A stretch of DNA of 64,000 bases from Discostella pseudostelligera (Eukaryota > Bacillariophyta > Thalassiosirophyceae > Thalassiosirales > Thalassiosiraceae), in contig JALLBK010000037.1 of the NCBI GenBank assembly GCA_036940085.1, positions 16,714 to 80,713 of the forward strand. The letters are read 5' to 3'. The translations under genes and the position numbers were made by a program. Positions 62,123-64,000 of the stretch are shown piece after piece. A model generated the notes under the pieces. That model saw nothing but the letters and a program-made list of their open reading frames with translations. It was not told the origin of the DNA and searched no databases. How positions within the stretch are numbered: the stretch's first letter is position 1; each line of letters starts with the position of its first letter.

Positions 62123-63940
62123 CTATTGCCACATTTTAATAACCCCATCCCAACCACAGGTAAACACCGTCGATGGTTCCACGGGATGCCATGCCACACC
62201 AATGGCCGGGCCCTTATCATGTGCATGATACTTCTGCAACATTCTCGTACGTTTAAAATCCCAAAAGAATAATTTACCATTCCCATCACCACTAGCCACA
62301 AATCGTCCATCGGGACTAATGGCAATATCGCATGCGTATCCAGCAACATTATGCCCCTCCATCTTCTTCTTACGTTGTAACGAATATCGATCACCGGCTT
62401 GGTACACAACGATACGATTATCCAAACTTTGACACACCATAAATTTCTCACTGGGGTGCATGGTAATTACCGGCATGGAATGCATGGTAGGATCGGAGAT
62501 ATATTTGATTGGTACGCCAATATCCCATTCCCAAACCAATACCTTCTTATCATCACTTGACGTTACCATCTTCATACCATTATCTTCCACGAATGTAATT
62601 GTATTCACCGGTGCCAAATGATGATCATACTCTTGAGTAATTTCTCCGGTAGTTGAATCATAGGCCACAATTTTATTATCCGAGCATCCCACGACAAAGA
62701 TATTATCATCTCGAGGATAGAATTTCACAACGTAGGGTACGCGTCGATTGGTATATGTCCCGAGCACTTTCCCACTCTCGACATCCCACAATCGTAAATA
62801 TCGATCGAACGATGCTGAGACGAATTTACTTCCATCCATATTGAATTGTACATCCCGAACAGCCGCACTATGACCCAAATACGTCCTCATGCATTTCTTT
62901 TTTTCGACACTCCAAATCTTACAGGCACCATCCAATCCAGCACTTAGTAGCAAATGACCAGTTTGTGGAGATAATCGTATACGGTGCACCCCCTTCTCAT
63001 GTCCTGTAAATCGAAATACACACTTTTTAGGAACGTAACATACATGATCTTCCATATCGGTAGGATCCTCCACCCCTCGCACACCCGGGGGGGGCGCTGT
63101 CCACGACCGTCCTCGATAATCGATAGTTTCGTCACCATGAAATATCGTCTTGGCCTCCATAGCTACATCATTCTCTTCCAGACGAGGTGGTAATAAATGT
63201 GACATTTTGCGTTCTACCATCCGATCAAACTTTTCTTTTTCATTATCGTCATTCTCGGCCAGTCCGCGTTGACGATCCCGTTCGGCGAGGTAGGCACGCT
63301 CCGCCAATATACGTGGATGCAACTCTACTCCTGATTCCAATGCCGATAGAGAGTCGGAAGCTAAAGCACGTTCAAAGGTGGAGGGTGGTGCCCAAATTCC
63401 GTGGGTTAGTTCATCATCGTGACTGTGGAGGAGTGGTCCCTCGATTTTCTTAAAGTGCTTGGTGCGTGCACGACGGCTTTGGGGGACATCATCATTGTAT
63501 AAATAGTCATCGAGGATGGTGCGTTTTTGTCCTACTACTACCATTGCTGCTTGCTGTTGTTGCAGCTGCAACTGTTGACCCACCACTGCATCATCTTTCG
63601 TCGTATTGTCCCCCTCTGTCTTCCCTTCCCCTTCTCCTCCCTCCTCATTATCACCCTCGACAGTATTGCTATTCACCACGCCATAATTGGGTGCAAATCG
63701 CCGTGCATGCCCATAATCATTCCGTTGAATCTCCCGTGCCACCTCTCCTGGTGCCATGGCCATTTCATCTTCCCCCACACCTACACCTTCACCCCTACTA
63801 CCCCCACCAATAGTATTGTTACCACCAATAATCTTTCTACGTTCTCCCCGCTGGAAAGCATTTCTATTCTTTGAAAATGAATATTCATCTACTGCAGCAT
63901 TGGCTTCAATAATCGAAGTAGATCCAGTGGTACTATTCAT
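62123..63940 (-). CDS. CDC40: Splicing factor PRP17/CDC40, WD40 protein
   Basis: Single exon, 605 residues, ATG at 63940. The N-terminal 280 residues carry the conserved PRP17 part: KRTILDDYLYNDDVPQSRRA, KKIEGPLLHSHDDELTHGIW, APPSTFERALASD and GRSWTAPPPGV. The WD40 propeller from about residue 300 has seven repeats, including GHEKGVHRIRLSPQTGHLLL, SAGLDGACKIW, GHSAAVRDVQFNMDGSKFVS, ASFDRYLRLWDVESGK and HDKGPAIGVAWHPVEPSTVF, ending CGWDGVIKMWQ. Gly/Asn/Gln-rich repeats in the N-terminus are local insertions. PRP17 acts in the second catalytic step of pre-mRNA splicing. It is convergent with the dehydratase, 70 bp apart. Confidence 0.96.
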   Translation of the reverse strand: MNSTTGSTSIIEANAAVDEYSFSKNRNAFQRGERRKIIGGNNTIGGGSRGEGVGVGEDEMAMAPGEVAREIQRNDYGHARRFAPNYGVVNSNTVEGDNEEGGEGEGKTEGDNTTKDDAVVGQQLQLQQQQAAMVVVGQKRTILDDYLYNDDVPQSRRARTKHFKKIEGPLLHSHDDELTHGIWAPPSTFERALASDSLSALESGVELHPRILAERAYLAERDRQRGLAENDDNEKEKFDRMVERKMSHLLPPRLEENDVAMEAKTIFHGDETIDYRGRSWTAPPPGVRGVEDPTDMEDHVCYVPKKCVFRFTGHEKGVHRIRLSPQTGHLLLSAGLDGACKIWSVEKKKCMRTYLGHSAAVRDVQFNMDGSKFVSASFDRYLRLWDVESGKVLGTYTNRRVPYVVKFYPRDDNIFVVGCSDNKIVAYDSTTGEITQEYDHHLAPVNTITFVEDNGMKMVTSSDDKKVLVWEWDIGVPIKYISDPTMHSMPVITMHPSEKFMVCQSLDNRIVVYQAGDRYSLQRKKKMEGHNVAGYACDIAISPDGRFVASGDGNGKLFFWDFKRTRMLQKYHAHDKGPAIGVAWHPVEPSTVFTCGWDGVIKMWQ

Positions 63941-64000
63941 GGCACGTAAATAAGAGGAGGTTTTGTCAGTTGGGTCATGGAGGGAGGCTGGTCCTTGGAG

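Overview
This window is a gene-dense piece of a eukaryotic nuclear genome, most likely from a diatom (a centric, Thalassiosira-like one is my guess; the species cannot be fixed from sequence). The reasons are: spliceosomal GT-AG introns, mostly 80-180 bp; many microsatellites and Ser/Asp/Thr-rich proteins; bipartite plastid-targeting leaders in which a signal peptide is followed by Phe (A-F at the predicted cleavage site) in the FKBP, PGRL1 and small-exporter genes; and the plastid genes themselves. No bacterial operons, rRNA, tRNA or CRISPR arrays were seen. There is one ambiguous base (n at 19907).

Region 1-22 kb: a partial gene at the left edge, then a run of intrinsically disordered, mostly single-exon proteins without known names (1-705, 1481-2110, 2557-3201, 5664-6800, 8337-10670, 17979-18629, 21327-22088). 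Two of them (5664-6800 and 8337-10670) share a short C-terminal helical domain; the larger also carries a J-like domain without HPD. Between them lie recognisable genes: a mitochondrial RCC1-like protein, a thylakoid-lumen FKBP isomerase, a short secreted peptide with high-expression codon use, an organellar TypA/BipA GTPase and a membrane sulfotransferase broken by the n.

Region 22-38 kb: housekeeping genes. These are BMS1 (ribosome assembly), a small mitochondrial membrane protein, a Tudor-less SPF30-like splicing protein, an S51 peptidase, a DUF2256 zinc protein, a five-exon Ldh_2-family dehydrogenase, a small secreted protein and a B-type cyclin.

Region 38-50 kb: ATP23 metalloprotease, a type I membrane protein, a 1238-residue scaffold-like protein (ankyrin, SAM-like and UVR-like segments, zinc finger), an R3H-SUZ RNA-binding protein and a plastid-targeted Sm_multidrug_ex membrane protein rebuilt from three exons.

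Region 50-64 kb: a small disordered protein, another type I membrane protein, PGRL1 (cyclic electron flow) with a 13-nt exon, a disrupted ankyrin-J-domain gene, the 3' part of a decayed non-LTR-type retroelement, pterin-4a-carbinolamine dehydratase and the splicing factor PRP17/CDC40.

Regulatory pattern: CRE-like TGACGTCA sites and E2F-like TTTCCCGCC sites recur between genes. They are densest upstream of PGRL1 (four E2F-like sites plus a CRE pair) and upstream of the carbinolamine dehydratase (a seven-unit tandem array). The genes do not form one pathway; the links are organelle function (plastid: PGRL1, FKBP, small exporter; mitochondrion: ATP23, RCC1-like, TypA, small membrane protein) and RNA or ribosome processing (BMS1, PRP17, SPF30-like, R3H-SUZ). 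I did not find a convincing new multi-gene system; the most novel-looking items are the shared domain of the disordered proteins, the E2F-like array and the broken ankyrin-J gene.
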